DNA of 64,000 nucleotides from Paenibacillaceae bacterium. GTDB taxonomy: Bacteria; Bacillota; Bacilli; Paenibacillales; Paenibacillaceae. Shown here in pieces: positions 32,540 to 41,333 of this stretch (position 1 is its first letter; every line of letters starts with the position of its first letter). Below the pieces are notes generated by a model, which saw only the letters and a list, made by a program, of their open reading frames with translations, made no database searches and was not told the DNA's origin. A program made the position numbers and the translations under genes. Location: assembly GCA_004134985.1 (NCBI GenBank), contig REGQ01000058.1, forward strand, positions 248,001 through 312,000, written 5' to 3'.

Positions 32540-32875
32540 CTAAAATCTAGGTGACATATTGTAATAATAAGTTGGATCACCATTATACTTTGGGGAATGA
32601 TTATTCATTATTTCTTTCTCCAGCTCAAAAGCTCTCCAATCAGGAATTCCAGTAATAATTTCTATTAAGTAAATTTCATCGTTAAACTTGTCTTTTTTCT
32701 TCAATCTGTGATTATTTAGTCTCTTATTAACATTTCTTGTAGCTCCTACATATATAATCTCTTGTGCTTCAGATAGAAAAATATAGGTAGCCACCTCTTC
32801 GTCATCGTATAACTTACATGTCTTTGGAGAAATGAAAACAGACTCTGCAAGATAAACTTTCCTTATCGGTTTCAT
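32540..32875 (-). CDS. GIY-YIG nuclease-like protein, 111 aa
   Basis: YIFLSEAQEIIYVGATRNV followed by KRLNNH fits the GIY-YIG core (GIY as YIF, YIG as YVG, then R and N residues), with E in FELEKEIMNNHSPKYN as the later catalytic Glu. Short enough to be a single-domain endonuclease, either homing-type or defence/repair-type. GGAGG before ATG. No DNA-binding arm is attached. Confidence 0.8.
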   Translation of the reverse strand: MKPIRKVYLAESVFISPKTCKLYDDEEVATYIFLSEAQEIIYVGATRNVNKRLNNHRLKKKDKFNDEIYLIEIITGIPDWRAFELEKEIMNNHSPKYNGDPTYYYNMSPRF

Positions 32876-32953
32876 GGTTTTCCTCCTGTAATTAATTTAT
32901 TAAATAACACAAGACAACAAGTTTTTGAATTTCCCAATATTATTTAACATAAT

Positions 32954-33124
32954 TCATGTTCTCGAAGCAATCATTTCTTTATATGTCTTAATCGAAAGGT
33001 TTGAATGTACCATTCTATCGATAATAAGCCTACCAACATAATAATTATCATATTTGAAATTTGTTAGTGATTTTAACTCCTCAACACATTTATCCATCTC
33101 TTCTTTAGTGTGGTCAATTGTCAA
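32954..33124 (-). CDS. hypothetical protein, 56 aa
   Basis: TTG start with AAGGAG 10 nt. Helical (EEMDKCVEELKSLTNFKYDN) with a conserved-looking end NLSIKTYKEMIASRT. Not recognised. Confidence 0.65.
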   Translation of the reverse strand: MTIDHTKEEMDKCVEELKSLTNFKYDNYYVGRLIIDRMVHSNLSIKTYKEMIASRT

Positions 33125-33257
33125 AAGGTAACATCTCCTTTTTGATTATTGTACTCATTGATTTTAACTAACATAATTTTATCACGAGCCAAAATTCACT
33201 TCCAGTACCCACCTTGTATTAATTCATCAAGAAACGTTTTGTGTCAACTGTCTTCAC

Positions 33258-33629
33258 CTAAGTCAATTTATTTTTCAAACCATCCACTATAAAAGATTCA
33301 GTCAAAACTTCTGGAAAATTCTCAATGGAAATAATTCTCTTTTTATTTTCTCTAAACATTTCAACAATTTCAATTATTGTTTTTGTATTGCGTGACACTC
33401 TACTCCAGTTTTGAACATATAATTCATCAATGTCTCGTTTAATCATGTCGTCTAAGATATCTATAAAACGTTTATCTAACTGGTGAGCAGAGATGATATC
33501 TTCATAAACATATTCTATTTTTTTACCGTTAGACTCCAAAAAATTGCTGCATACTGATAACTGCTTATTGAGATTATGCACTGATCTTTCGGGACTTCCA
33601 ACACGAATGTAAACAGCAACCATAAGCAC
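33258..33629 (-). CDS. serine-recombinase catalytic domain, 123 aa
   Basis: YIRVGSPER near the start (family Y-x-R-V-S/G-S) and WSRVSRNTKTI (the conserved S/L-x-R-x-x-RN) mark the resolvase/invertase N-terminal domain. The usual HTH or large-recombinase domains are missing, since the protein ends at residue 123. It may be a truncated gene or a regulatory or accessory domain. GTG start, GAGG 5 nt upstream, with an ATG two codons later as alternative. Confidence 0.75.
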   Translation of the reverse strand: MLMVAVYIRVGSPERSVHNLNKQLSVCSNFLESNGKKIEYVYEDIISAHQLDKRFIDILDDMIKRDIDELYVQNWSRVSRNTKTIIEIVEMFRENKKRIISIENFPEVLTESFIVDGLKNKLT

Positions 33630-33658
33630 AACATCCTCTCATGAGATTTTTCAAGTAT

Positions 33659-34420
33659 TTACTCTTCCTCTGATGCAGAATCCTTCAAATTAGTTTCAAT
33701 GAAATCATAATCATAATCAAGTTTACTTAACAATAGCCATATATCATCTCTATCACCAATTGATCCATCACCGTATCCATCCCCAGCACTAATTTCAATA
33801 CCGTATGATGAAATTGGGTCTAATTTATATCCATACCATTCTCTCATTTTGTGTGCGACGTCACCAGGGAAAATTGAATCATCCTCTTCACGTTCATTAT
33901 GAATCTTAATTAATGTATTTGCCAAGTCTCTCTTAAAATCATCTCTGTCTTTTCTGTGATGGCGCAATCTAATAGAAAATATTTCACTACCTGTTCTATC
34001 AAACAATTCAAAACTTTGACTTTTGATTCGCTTCCACGCTTGTGCAGCTGCTAATTGAGCCTGTTCATCTTTATTGTGTCTTCGTCCTAAACCTACACGT
34101 ATAAGTTCTCTTGCAAATCTTTCGTCAGAATCATGCCATTCTTCCCCTGTTACGTGCAGTCTCCAGTGAACAAGTTCATGTAAAAGTATCCTTTTCACTC
34201 CTTGAAGAGTGTAGTTTACATTGTTTTCATTGTTCATTAATACTGATTTAATATCTGAGCAATAATAACCCCCATAGTTGTCCCAATCCAAAGCTCTTTC
34301 AATTGAGATTGAGTCATTGCGAGTTGCAAGCAAAATAACAGGTATCTCACTGATGCTCCAGTGTTTCTTCACAAGCTGTTTAGCCTGTTTCTGCAACCAA
34401 TCAATTGTAATTTCAGGCAT
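33659..34420 (-). CDS. SprT-like metalloprotein, 253 aa
   Basis: LLHELVHWRLH (HExxH plus third His) with GEEWHDSDERFARE is the zinc motif of SprT-like proteins, near residues 90-115. The C-terminal half is charged, without the usual zinc ribbon. SprT/Spartan relatives cut DNA-crosslinked proteins in eukaryotes. Bacterial and phage roles are unclear. ATG at 34418-34420 with AGGAAG. It resembles the protein at 42977 around the motif. Confidence 0.78.
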   Translation of the reverse strand: MPEITIDWLQKQAKQLVKKHWSISEIPVILLATRNDSISIERALDWDNYGGYYCSDIKSVLMNNENNVNYTLQGVKRILLHELVHWRLHVTGEEWHDSDERFARELIRVGLGRRHNKDEQAQLAAAQAWKRIKSQSFELFDRTGSEIFSIRLRHHRKDRDDFKRDLANTLIKIHNEREEDDSIFPGDVAHKMREWYGYKLDPISSYGIEISAGDGYGDGSIGDRDDIWLLLSKLDYDYDFIETNLKDSASEEE

Positions 34421-34468
34421 CTTTTTCTTCCTCACAATTCATATGAAATTCAGGTTTTATACCCTTCA

Positions 34469-34942
34469 TCATTTTATGGGCATTCCGTTTTTCTGAAACC
34501 AATCATAATATACCTGAAAGATCGCTTTAACAGCACCAGCAAGTATTTCAATTTCCACCTGTTCAGAAGTGTTGCCTGTTCCGACACGATCATGAAGCCA
34601 TTTTAAAACAACAACTGTCAGACTAGAATCTTCATCATAATTCCTTGTTACAAATTCATTAAAATCTTCACAAACCTGTCTTAGAGTTGAGTAGTGTACC
34701 TCTAAATGCTCAACAATTTCAGAATAATATAGTGGATAATATTCATCATCTAACTGAATAATTGCCAACATAATTGAAGATGCCATCACATGAATAAAAA
34801 GGCACTCACCTTTATCTTGGAAGTACATCGTATTTTTGTCTTCCTCCATTACTACATCGTGAACCCTGTATGAAAATAGAGTAGCAAGTGAAACAATGCC
34901 AGAAGTTGATTCTTGATTTACCTTCTTTTTCTTCCAAAACAT
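34469..34942 (-). CDS. hypothetical protein, 157 aa
   Basis: GGAGG before ATG. Starts FWKKKKVNQES, then helical with a partly hydrophobic stretch (LFIHVMASSIMLAIIQL). Acidic. Not recognised. Preceded by a leader hairpin at 34959. Confidence 0.75.
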   Translation of the reverse strand: MFWKKKKVNQESTSGIVSLATLFSYRVHDVVMEEDKNTMYFQDKGECLFIHVMASSIMLAIIQLDDEYYPLYYSEIVEHLEVHYSTLRQVCEDFNEFVTRNYDEDSSLTVVVLKWLHDRVGTGNTSEQVEIEILAGAVKAIFQVYYDWFQKNGMPIK

Positions 34943-35239
34943 TTTTTACCTCCAATTAGAAATTGAATTTCATTTTTGCTTGGTAAATGATGCAACTCTT
35001 TCATTTGATGCTCGAAGCCTAAAGTTTTATTGTTTATTTATCTGAAAAATTCTCTTTTAAATAATCTAAAAACATTCAGGATTATTACAACGCTTACAGC
35101 ATCGCTTAATTAATATCTTCTCAGATCAGGAATAATTCTCTATTAGAACCTTCGTTTCTCCCGCTGAATTAATTTATCATCCTTCTTTCCAAGGCATTCT
35201 CTTTTTCATTCACCTCACTTATTAAAAGATTTGATTTAA
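34943..35239 (-). other. gap without a supported gene
   Basis: 297 bp with the leader hairpin at 34959-34971 and a possible 10-codon ORF behind GAGGTG (near 35205) that I do not call. No promoter or terminator is clear. Confidence 0.5.
34959..34971 (-). repeat. leader hairpin element (GAAAT/ATTTC)
   Basis: GAAATTCAATTTC on the minus strand, directly before GGAGG of the gene starting at 34942. Confidence 0.5.
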
Positions 35240-36007
35240 TCACCACTGTTTTAACTTGCTCGAATCAAGATTGAATGGTTTCAAGACATTCTCCAAAATT
35301 AATTCGGCCTCCAGATTTCCTCCACAATATACAGGAGATATTGCAATTGTTATTAAGTCCCATGGATAGAGATTCACTAGTCTTTCGGTATACTCTCTTA
35401 TTTCGTGCATAGGCGTTAGAACAGGATAAATAACATTATCTGCTTCATTAAAGATATCTATATCAAAATCCAAAATGACTGTCCTGCCATCTACATACTC
35501 TTTAAAGGAATTCTCATCAAATTGATCGAAAAATAGATCTATTGTTCTAAATCTTTTGTGATTATAGCTGAAATCGGAAGGTAGTTTTGACATAATCTCA
35601 ACTGCGTCGTGCTTTATTAGTTCTGCAACTGTACATACTTCAGACTGATCTCTTGAGACATAAATGACTTCTTCAATTGTCTTGCGAGCTAACGAAGGCC
35701 AAATAAAATTTGAAATCTTCATAAGATTTGACTCAGAGATTTCACAGGTCAAGTAATCATGGCCACTACACACTTCCATAATTTCTTCTATAGTCTTTGC
35801 TTCAATTACATTTCGGATCAAAACGCCATCCGGGACATCATCGAGATGCGCATCCACATGTACAAGCAAAGATTTCTCGTCGATTCTTTTCTCAATCCGA
35901 GCGATTTCCCAAGCGGCAAAAGCCCAGTTATGGTCACGCATTATCGATATTCGTTTACCTTGAGTATGAACTTTCCAAGTGACTTCATATTCCCATTCTC
36001 TTCTCAA
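35240..36007 (-). CDS. UPF0489-family protein, 255 aa
   Basis: HDNWAFAAWEIA-type start (MRDHNWAFAAWEIARI), LLVHVDAHLDDVPDG, and a C-terminal GRTVILDFDIDIFN with PVYCGG match UPF0489, a family found from bacteria to vertebrates. The D/H clusters suggest metal-dependent hydrolysis like arginase-type folds, but activity is unknown. TTG start with GGGAGG 6 nt. Preceded by a leader hairpin. Confidence 0.8.
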   Translation of the reverse strand: MRREWEYEVTWKVHTQGKRISIMRDHNWAFAAWEIARIEKRIDEKSLLVHVDAHLDDVPDGVLIRNVIEAKTIEEIMEVCSGHDYLTCEISESNLMKISNFIWPSLARKTIEEVIYVSRDQSEVCTVAELIKHDAVEIMSKLPSDFSYNHKRFRTIDLFFDQFDENSFKEYVDGRTVILDFDIDIFNEADNVIYPVLTPMHEIREYTERLVNLYPWDLITIAISPVYCGGNLEAELILENVLKPFNLDSSKLKQW

Positions 36008-36021
36008 TTTCTTCCTCCCTG

Positions 36022-36035
36022 AGAAACTAGTATTT
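36022..36035 (-). repeat. leader hairpin element (GAAA/TTTC)
   Basis: GATGAAAtactagTTTCTC just before GGGAGG of the UPF0489 gene. Confidence 0.45.
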
Positions 36036-36067
36036 CATCGCCTAAGAAAATAAATTATAAGAATCAG

Positions 36068-36907
36068 CTAGAATTTTTGATTAAACTTCTGAGTCTTTCC
36101 TTTTTTTATTGTGATACTGGTAACAACATGTTTATGATCGCGACACTGTTCTCTAAGCGTAAGCATACTTTCAATAAAGTCCTTCATAAAATTTATATCA
36201 CTGGTATCTTGATTAGTGCTACTATATATTGACGAAAGGATTAATAGGTAATATTCGCCCGCAGCGACATTTGAAATTTGGTAATCTCCGTTTTCATTTG
36301 CTTTTGTCGCATATACTTCCAACCCATCCTTCCAATCGATACCATCAAATTTAATTTTCTTGGATGCATGCTTTTTAGGTATTAAAACTATCTTAGCATT
36401 GCTATCAGGACTGTCTTTTTTAATAATCCAACCACTCTTATATGTAATGCGGCCTTTTATATTTCCCGACTCCCAAGGAATGTAGTTCCCAAAATTAATC
36501 ATTTTGTGTTTATTGGAGATATTAATTTTCAAACCTGTCATTTCTGAAAAAACTTTACTGGAAATGAGATTTTTATTGGGAAATTTTTTGCGAACATCAC
36601 TATCTATATAATGTTTTTTATTGTTGAAAGAATATGAGTTATCTTTTGGTCTGTAATTAACTTTTAATTTGTTTTTTCCGATTTCATATCGAACAATGTC
36701 ACTATTATCATTAACATATGAAGACAAATAATATAGCATTTCTTCTGGATTAAAATAAACAATATCGTTTTTTACTGCAACACTTGAAATGTTTTGCTTG
36801 TGTCCATTAAGATAAATATTGTATTTAACCTCTGCAAATGTGTTATTAATATTGAGTGAAAATAAAAATGCAATCAAAGTAATAGATACGATCAACTTTT
36901 TCACCAT
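36068..36907 (-). CDS. secreted stalk-domain protein with Cna-B/CarboxypepD-like domain, 279 aa
   Basis: Signal peptide at residues 1-25 (KKLIVSITLIAFLFSLNINN, cut near FA-E). Residues 27-150 resemble the copper-amine-oxidase N-terminal stalk domain common in Paenibacillus surface proteins (IYLNGHKQN, YFNPEEMLYYL, ISSKVFSEMTGL). Residues 152-250 look like a carboxypeptidase-regulatory/transthyretin-type fold (NIKGRITYKSG, ENGDYQISNVAAGEYYLLIL). Likely a prophage-encoded exported protein expressed in the lysogen. RBS AAGGAG. Domain names come from pattern recognition. Confidence 0.75.
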   Translation of the reverse strand: MVKKLIVSITLIAFLFSLNINNTFAEVKYNIYLNGHKQNISSVAVKNDIVYFNPEEMLYYLSSYVNDNSDIVRYEIGKNKLKVNYRPKDNSYSFNNKKHYIDSDVRKKFPNKNLISSKVFSEMTGLKINISNKHKMINFGNYIPWESGNIKGRITYKSGWIIKKDSPDSNAKIVLIPKKHASKKIKFDGIDWKDGLEVYATKANENGDYQISNVAAGEYYLLILSSIYSSTNQDTSDINFMKDFIESMLTLREQCRDHKHVVTSITIKKGKTQKFNQKF

Positions 36908-36995
36908 TTAACGATTCTCCTTTTGTTTTGTTATCCCCTGTGTTAAAGATAATTCTACACTCTCCCATGAAACCAATCTTTTATACTAATCTCTT

Positions 36996-37244
36996 TTACA
37001 TCAATCTCCTACAGTTCTCACACTTCTTTGGTTTCAACTTTTCATTGGCATCAATTACATCCTCAAAATAATAGTATCCACCGTTTTTACTGCTGTTCTC
37101 AATGACCTTCTTATTGAAGTTTGCAATATCAACATCGGGACACCGTGTCACATGGATTTTGATTCCAGTGATATCTTTGACAACAAAGTATCCGTCTTTA
37201 CTTCTGTACTCTTTAAATTGCTCCGCAGAGGAAATCTCAATCAT
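36996..37244 (-). CDS. hypothetical protein, 82 aa
   Basis: GGGGTG before ATG. Ends KKCENCRRLM, a possible half zinc site with RCPDVDIANF upstream. Reminiscent of small CxxC proteins in many phages. Not recognised. Confidence 0.7.
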   Translation of the reverse strand: MIEISSAEQFKEYRSKDGYFVVKDITGIKIHVTRCPDVDIANFNKKVIENSSKNGGYYYFEDVIDANEKLKPKKCENCRRLM

Positions 37245-37297
37245 TAGAAGTCACCCCATTCAAACTAGTCTAAAACTTCTTAAATAATGGCCGTTTT

Positions 37298-37951
37298 TCA
37301 TTCTTCAGTATTAATTAATTCAATACTAGAAACTACGGTATCCTTAATCAAAATTTCAGTATTTTTAGAATCGATCTTCATGATATAGTCGCCTTTTTTA
37401 GTAATGGTAATCAAAGATCCATATATGGTTTGTCCTGTTGTCAGAGCAAATCTGACTTTAAAATTTTTTCTCATGTATTTTTGCAATACAATTTCAGAGA
37501 GATTCTTACATGTGTAAAAAATGGAATACATAAATATAGAAATCATTGAAAGAGTAAATATAGACATAGCTATTGGTTCGCCTGATACTGTTTTAATTAA
37601 TATCAAAATTGCGTCTAAAAGAAAATAGGATAAAAATATTTGGAGCGAGATTAATGCGAACAACATGGTTAAATTGCTTATCAATTTTGAAGCAGACTTT
37701 TGTGTGAAAATAATGGAAATAAAGAACAGTATCGATGGGAACATTAGATGTAGAATATAATGCCCGATGGTATAAAAATATACCCAATAGACATAAGAAA
37801 AAATAAAAGCTAGAGAGAAAGAAAAAAACAGATTTGTCCCCATAAATCTACTAACCTTTATTCTCGTCTGGTATTTCTCAATTTCACTAATGTTCTGCTC
37901 AACGATAACACCTGCAATAGATGCCATCCCTGCAATTTTTTTAATATCCAT
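37298..37951 (-). CDS. membrane protein, four to five helices, 217 aa
   Basis: Hydrophobic segments at about residues 36-57, 62-82, 88-118 and 130-152 and a soluble beta-rich C-terminus (ALTTGQTIYGSLITITKKGD). GGGGG before ATG. Possibly a host-altering or exclusion protein, though no family is recognised. Lies between a secreted protein and a peptidase operon. Confidence 0.75.
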   Translation of the reverse strand: MDIKKIAGMASIAGVIVEQNISEIEKYQTRIKVSRFMGTNLFFSFSLAFIFSYVYWVYFYTIGHYILHLMFPSILFFISIIFTQKSASKLISNLTMLFALISLQIFLSYFLLDAILILIKTVSGEPIAMSIFTLSMISIFMYSIFYTCKNLSEIVLQKYMRKNFKVRFALTTGQTIYGSLITITKKGDYIMKIDSKNTEILIKDTVVSSIELINTEE

Positions 37952-37978
37952 CTAATCCCCCTTAAAACCAATCTTCTG

Positions 37979-38146
37979 CTAACTTAATTCCCTAATTTCT
38001 TTCATCGTTAATTCTTTCTCTTGATTTAATTTGTTAAAATCGATTTTATAATATACAAGTGCTTCATCAAGCTCTAATCTTGCTTGAGCAAATGCACTAT
38101 CGCTTGTCCTCGCGACACATGTAGATACAATATAATAATCATGCAA
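37979..38146 (-). CDS. hypothetical protein, 55 aa
   Basis: A well-formed helix-rich sequence (ARTSDSAFAQARLELDEALV). The frame is open upstream to a TAG but the only start is TTG with a weak site, so the gene may be a remnant whose 5' end was lost after the M16 gene. Confidence 0.5.
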   Translation of the reverse strand: MHDYYIVSTCVARTSDSAFAQARLELDEALVYYKIDFNKLNQEKELTMKEIRELS

Positions 38147-38188
38147 CCACTCTAAAAGTAACTAACTACTTGAAATTGAGGTTTTAGC

Positions 38189-39448
38189 TTAAATATTGAC
38201 TGAGACATCACGTTTTCCATCTACATTTTCATCCATTTCAATGAACATATAGTTGGTTGAAATAAAATAGTTGTTTGCGCATTGTCGGATATCTTCCGAA
38301 GTTACCGATCTAATCTTAGATATCAAATCTTCTTCTTTAAGTGGGTATCCTCTGTGCAACAAGCCCACTAAAAGATCTTCATTCAACTTTTCAATTGATT
38401 GATTACTACTTAGTAGGTTATAAAGGAGTTTATTTTTAAGGCGTAATAGCTCTGTCTCACTTACTAAATCTTTTTTAAGAATAGCTGCTTGTTTGAAAAA
38501 CACCTCTTTAACCTCTTCAAAATTCTCTTTATTAGTCAATGCTGTAAATACGGACAGCCCTTGGTTATTTAATTCAATATGCCCCATACCAATCTCATAA
38601 ACAATTCCAAGACGCTCTCTCAATTCTCTGTATAGTCTTGACGAAAGCCCATCGGCTAAAATGCTTTCAATAAATAGATAAGGATAGTAATCTACAGAGT
38701 TTTTTGAGGGAGAAAAGTTAGCAATTGCTAAACACCCCTGCTCAAAAGCTTTACTGACTTTATATGTCTCAGAATTTAATTCAAATAAATTATCATCTTC
38801 AATATCATTTATCGTTTTCATGTTGTTATCATTAATTGAAAATGAATTTAAGAATTCTGCTATTTCACTCTGTTGAATATCCCCAGAAATAACCAATACT
38901 GCTCGATTCGGAATGTAATGAGAATTTTTATATTCTTGAAGCTGCCTTAAGGATATTTCCCTAACAGATTCCTCCGTCCCGATAACGCTATGCTTTTCTG
39001 GGTTCATTTTAAACAAATTTTGAAAAATAGCGTTCTTTACTGCTGTTATAGGATGAGAGTTCAACGATCTGATTTCTTGAATAATTACTTTTTTCTCATT
39101 TTCAAAAGAATCTTCTGGTAATGTTGAATTCCAAACTATATCTGACAGTAATTCTAACCCCTTCTTCCAATGCTCATTTAATAATGAGCAATGATACACT
39201 GTAGACGTTAAGCTGGTATATGCATTTATTTCGCCGCCGAGATCTTCAATGCAATCAAGTATTTCTTCTTTTGATTGATTCTTCGTCCCATTAAAAAGCA
39301 TGTGCTCGATGAAATGAGAAATTCCGGCAGAGTACTTTTTCTCATAAAAAGACCCGACTTTAATCAAATAATGCATAACAACTAATCTAGAACCAGGAAT
39401 TGTGTTTGTAAAAATGGTCATTCCATTATCAAGAGTTGCCTTCTCCAT
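38189..39448 (-). CDS. M16-family zinc peptidase, 419 aa
   Basis: Inverted zinc motif H45-F-I-E-H49 (GISHFIEHMLFNGT), a further Glu in FENEKKVIIQEI, and the second-domain R/Y region (LADGLSSRLYRELRE) mark a single-chain M16B-type peptidase like MPP-beta or YmxG. Full domain pair present, no signal peptide. GGGG before ATG. It is the last main gene of an operon led by an HTH regulator, with an 82-aa helical protein between. It might degrade the repressor or process a peptide. Confidence 0.9.
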   Translation of the reverse strand: MEKATLDNGMTIFTNTIPGSRLVVMHYLIKVGSFYEKKYSAGISHFIEHMLFNGTKNQSKEEILDCIEDLGGEINAYTSLTSTVYHCSLLNEHWKKGLELLSDIVWNSTLPEDSFENEKKVIIQEIRSLNSHPITAVKNAIFQNLFKMNPEKHSVIGTEESVREISLRQLQEYKNSHYIPNRAVLVISGDIQQSEIAEFLNSFSINDNNMKTINDIEDDNLFELNSETYKVSKAFEQGCLAIANFSPSKNSVDYYPYLFIESILADGLSSRLYRELRERLGIVYEIGMGHIELNNQGLSVFTALTNKENFEEVKEVFFKQAAILKKDLVSETELLRLKNKLLYNLLSSNQSIEKLNEDLLVGLLHRGYPLKEEDLISKIRSVTSEDIRQCANNYFISTNYMFIEMDENVDGKRDVSVNI

Positions 39449-39464
39449 TTAAAATACCCCTCTT

Positions 39465-39713
39465 CTATTCACCATTCTGTTCAATGTTACCAAGATTCAT
39501 TGATTCCATGGCCTCAATATTTTGTTTTAATTTATTAATGTGAAAACTTATCACTTTAACTTCATTTTCATCAGTCGCTGCCTTCAATTTTCCCTCTGCT
39601 ACTCTTAGACGGTTCTTAGCTTCAGTCAGTGGATCAACATTGAATTTCGGATCAATACTTAGCCCAAATTTACCTGCTTTTCTTCTAATCTCATCAAGCA
39701 TTTTTTTATCCAT
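39465..39713 (-). CDS. helical protein, 82 aa
   Basis: Almost all helix (EAKNRLRVAEGKLKAATDEN), with acidic and basic heptads and likely coiled coil. AAGGAG before ATG. It sits between the HTH regulator and the M16 peptidase, so may be partner or substrate. Not recognised. Confidence 0.7.
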   Translation of the reverse strand: MDKKMLDEIRRKAGKFGLSIDPKFNVDPLTEAKNRLRVAEGKLKAATDENEVKVISFHINKLKQNIEAMESMNLGNIEQNGE

Positions 39714-39757
39714 TTAAGATTCATCTCCTTATTATAAATTCCGTGTTTCATCTTAAA

Positions 39758-40228
39758 TTACTTGTAATAAATAAACTCCAGGTCTTCATGATCAATTTTG
39801 AGCAACTCCACTAACTTCTCTAGATATTTGAATTGAAGGGCATGACCCTCATTATCAAACCTGGCAATTGTAGGCTGTGTCACGTTTAGCACTTCGGCCA
39901 ATTCAATTTGAGAATAATTATTTTTCAGTCGATACTCTTTGAAATTCCTTATTAAGACAGATTTAATCCTATTTTTCCGATTTGATTGCCAGCTAACTGG
40001 TATTTTTTTGGTTGTAATGATTCCTCCATTCGGATGTACAGGATAAGACTCAATAAATGCAATATAGCGCTCGATTTTGTCCTCTTGCATTGAATGGCTT
40101 TCTATTTTTTCCCACTGTGAAATATGATTATAAGTTGATTCAACATAATCAGCAAGCTCTCCAGTCAGAGGAATTTCCTTAATTCGTCGTTGCAATCGCC
40201 AATAAGCCTTATCATATTTTTGCGTCAT
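39758..40228 (-). CDS. XRE-type HTH regulator, 156 aa
   Basis: The HTH is at the C-terminus (residues 105-135: YSQIELAEVLNVTQPTIARF), followed by a short helix. The N-terminal 95 residues are a helical domain with no known match. HTH at the C-terminus is unusual for a CI-type repressor. AAGGAGG before ATG, and the promoter contains the 14-bp operator shared with two other promoters. It is divergent from a small plus-strand gene, the layout of a CI/Cro switch. Confidence 0.85.
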   Translation of the reverse strand: MTQKYDKAYWRLQRRIKEIPLTGELADYVESTYNHISQWEKIESHSMQEDKIERYIAFIESYPVHPNGGIITTKKIPVSWQSNRKNRIKSVLIRNFKEYRLKNNYSQIELAEVLNVTQPTIARFDNEGHALQFKYLEKLVELLKIDHEDLEFIYYK

Positions 40229-40250
40229 AAGTAAAGCCTCCTTAAATATA

Positions 40251-40279
40251 ATTATACATGTTTATATATGTAAAGTAAA
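40251..40279 (-). promoter_or_regulatory. promoter with palindromic operator, site 1
   Basis: TTTACT-17 nt-TATAAT. The spacer holds TTTATATATGTAAA (40261-40274, plus strand), identical to the site at 53621. Drives the HTH regulator operon. Confidence 0.75.
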
Positions 40280-40334
40280 GCGCACATTTAGAATATGTAT
40301 ATAAATAACCATTTCAGAATACAAGAACACATGT

Positions 40335-40363
40335 TTGCATATTTGCAGAACTCATGCTACAAT
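40335..40363 (+). promoter_or_regulatory. plus-strand promoter
   Basis: TTGCAT-17 nt-TACAAT, 30 nt upstream of the ORF at 40395. Divergent to the HTH promoter. Confidence 0.7.
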
Positions 40364-40394
40364 AACTTTACAAACAATCCAGGGAGGAACACAC

Positions 40395-40616
40395 ATGCAA
40401 CTTTACGTAGTTTACGGTTCCATTACATTTCCACTTCAACTAACTCTTCGTGCTGAAAGTCCTTTTCAAGCTTTCGATGAGGCTCACTCAATTATCAACC
40501 CCATCGAATTTAGAAGTTTTGAGATGGAGTTACATATGAAAAATAATAAAACACCAATTATTACTGGAAATTGTATTGAATCTATAAACTGGTCATCTGT
40601 GTATTTGGAAAAGTAA
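40395..40616 (+). CDS. small protein divergent from HTH regulator, 73 aa
   Basis: GGGAGG 8 nt before ATG. Beta-rich start (LYVVYGSITFPLQLTLRA). No HTH is visible, so it is not an obvious Cro. Position and single-gene transcript with own promoter and terminator suggest a regulatory or antirepressor role. Inference only. Confidence 0.78.
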   Translation: MQLYVVYGSITFPLQLTLRAESPFQAFDEAHSIINPIEFRSFEMELHMKNNKTPIITGNCIESINWSSVYLEK

Positions 40617-40638
40617 GGATACCACCTCCTTTTAAAAG

Positions 40639-40672
40639 AGTAAACAATCACTGTTTATTCTTTTTTTATTTT
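40639..40672 (+). terminator. intrinsic terminator
   Basis: AGTAAACA-ATCAC-TGTTTATT then CTTTTTTTATTTTT. Ends the plus-strand gene and overlaps the end of the convergent minus gene. Confidence 0.8.
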
Positions 40673-40873
40673 TAAAATTGACAAGTCAGCTTTAGTGATC
40701 ACAACTTTATTATCCAATTCATCAAAAACTCTATACCCCTCCACTAAAAAAATATCTACCAGTAAATTTAAATCATCAGAACATTTATTTGTCTTTTGCC
40801 AGTTCGATATTTTCTTTACTGGATCATTTTCAATCAATCTTTCCAAGCAATAGCGCTTTTTACTCTTTTCCAC
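40655..40873 (-). CDS. hypothetical protein, 72 aa
   Basis: GTG start with GGGAGA 7 nt. Basic N-terminus (EKSKKRYCLERLIENDPVKK), then alpha/beta. Convergent with the gene at 40395. Not recognised. Confidence 0.7.
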   Translation of the reverse strand: MEKSKKRYCLERLIENDPVKKISNWQKTNKCSDDLNLLVDIFLVEGYRVFDELDNKVVITKADLSILKIKKE

Positions 40874-41020
40874 ATTAACATCTCCCTAATTTATTATTTT
40901 CAAAGATGACTGAGATTCTATGTATAAAAAAATCAATGAAGTCAACTATTCTTAAACTATAAACTAGTAGATAATGTGGATTTTCCTTCCATTTTAGCTT
41001 GACTCCTAGAGAAGCGGATT

Positions 41021-41293
41021 TCATTTACCGTATTCAACCATTACCTTTTTCCATACATACACAGGCAGCGAAAATTCATTTTTAATCTCTTTTATGCTTT
41101 CTGTAAGACTATCATCCTTAATCATACTAAAGACTTCAATATAGACATGAGATTCCACAATATACGAAATGTTATAGTAAATCTTTTGATCATCCCACTC
41201 AGGATTCTCAATAATAAAATAGTGTTTAAAATCTTCTCCGTTAAACATATTTATCATTTTTTTTATTTTATCGAACTTATTTGATTCAATCAT
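41021..41293 (-). CDS. hypothetical protein, 90 aa
   Basis: AAGGAG 7 nt before ATG. Alternating strands and helices (KIYYNISYIVESHVYIEVFS). No family. A further imperfect leader element lies at 41313-41328. Confidence 0.7.
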   Translation of the reverse strand: MIESNKFDKIKKMINMFNGEDFKHYFIIENPEWDDQKIYYNISYIVESHVYIEVFSMIKDDSLTESIKEIKNEFSLPVYVWKKVMVEYGK

Positions 41294-41333
41294 TATAATG
41301 CTCCTTTCCTCTATAAAATACGAATTTCAAAGC

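Noticed and set aside
34943-35239. 10-codon ORF (MKKRMPWKEG) behind GAGGTG near 35205
   Set aside because: Too short and without any other support; not distinguishable from chance.
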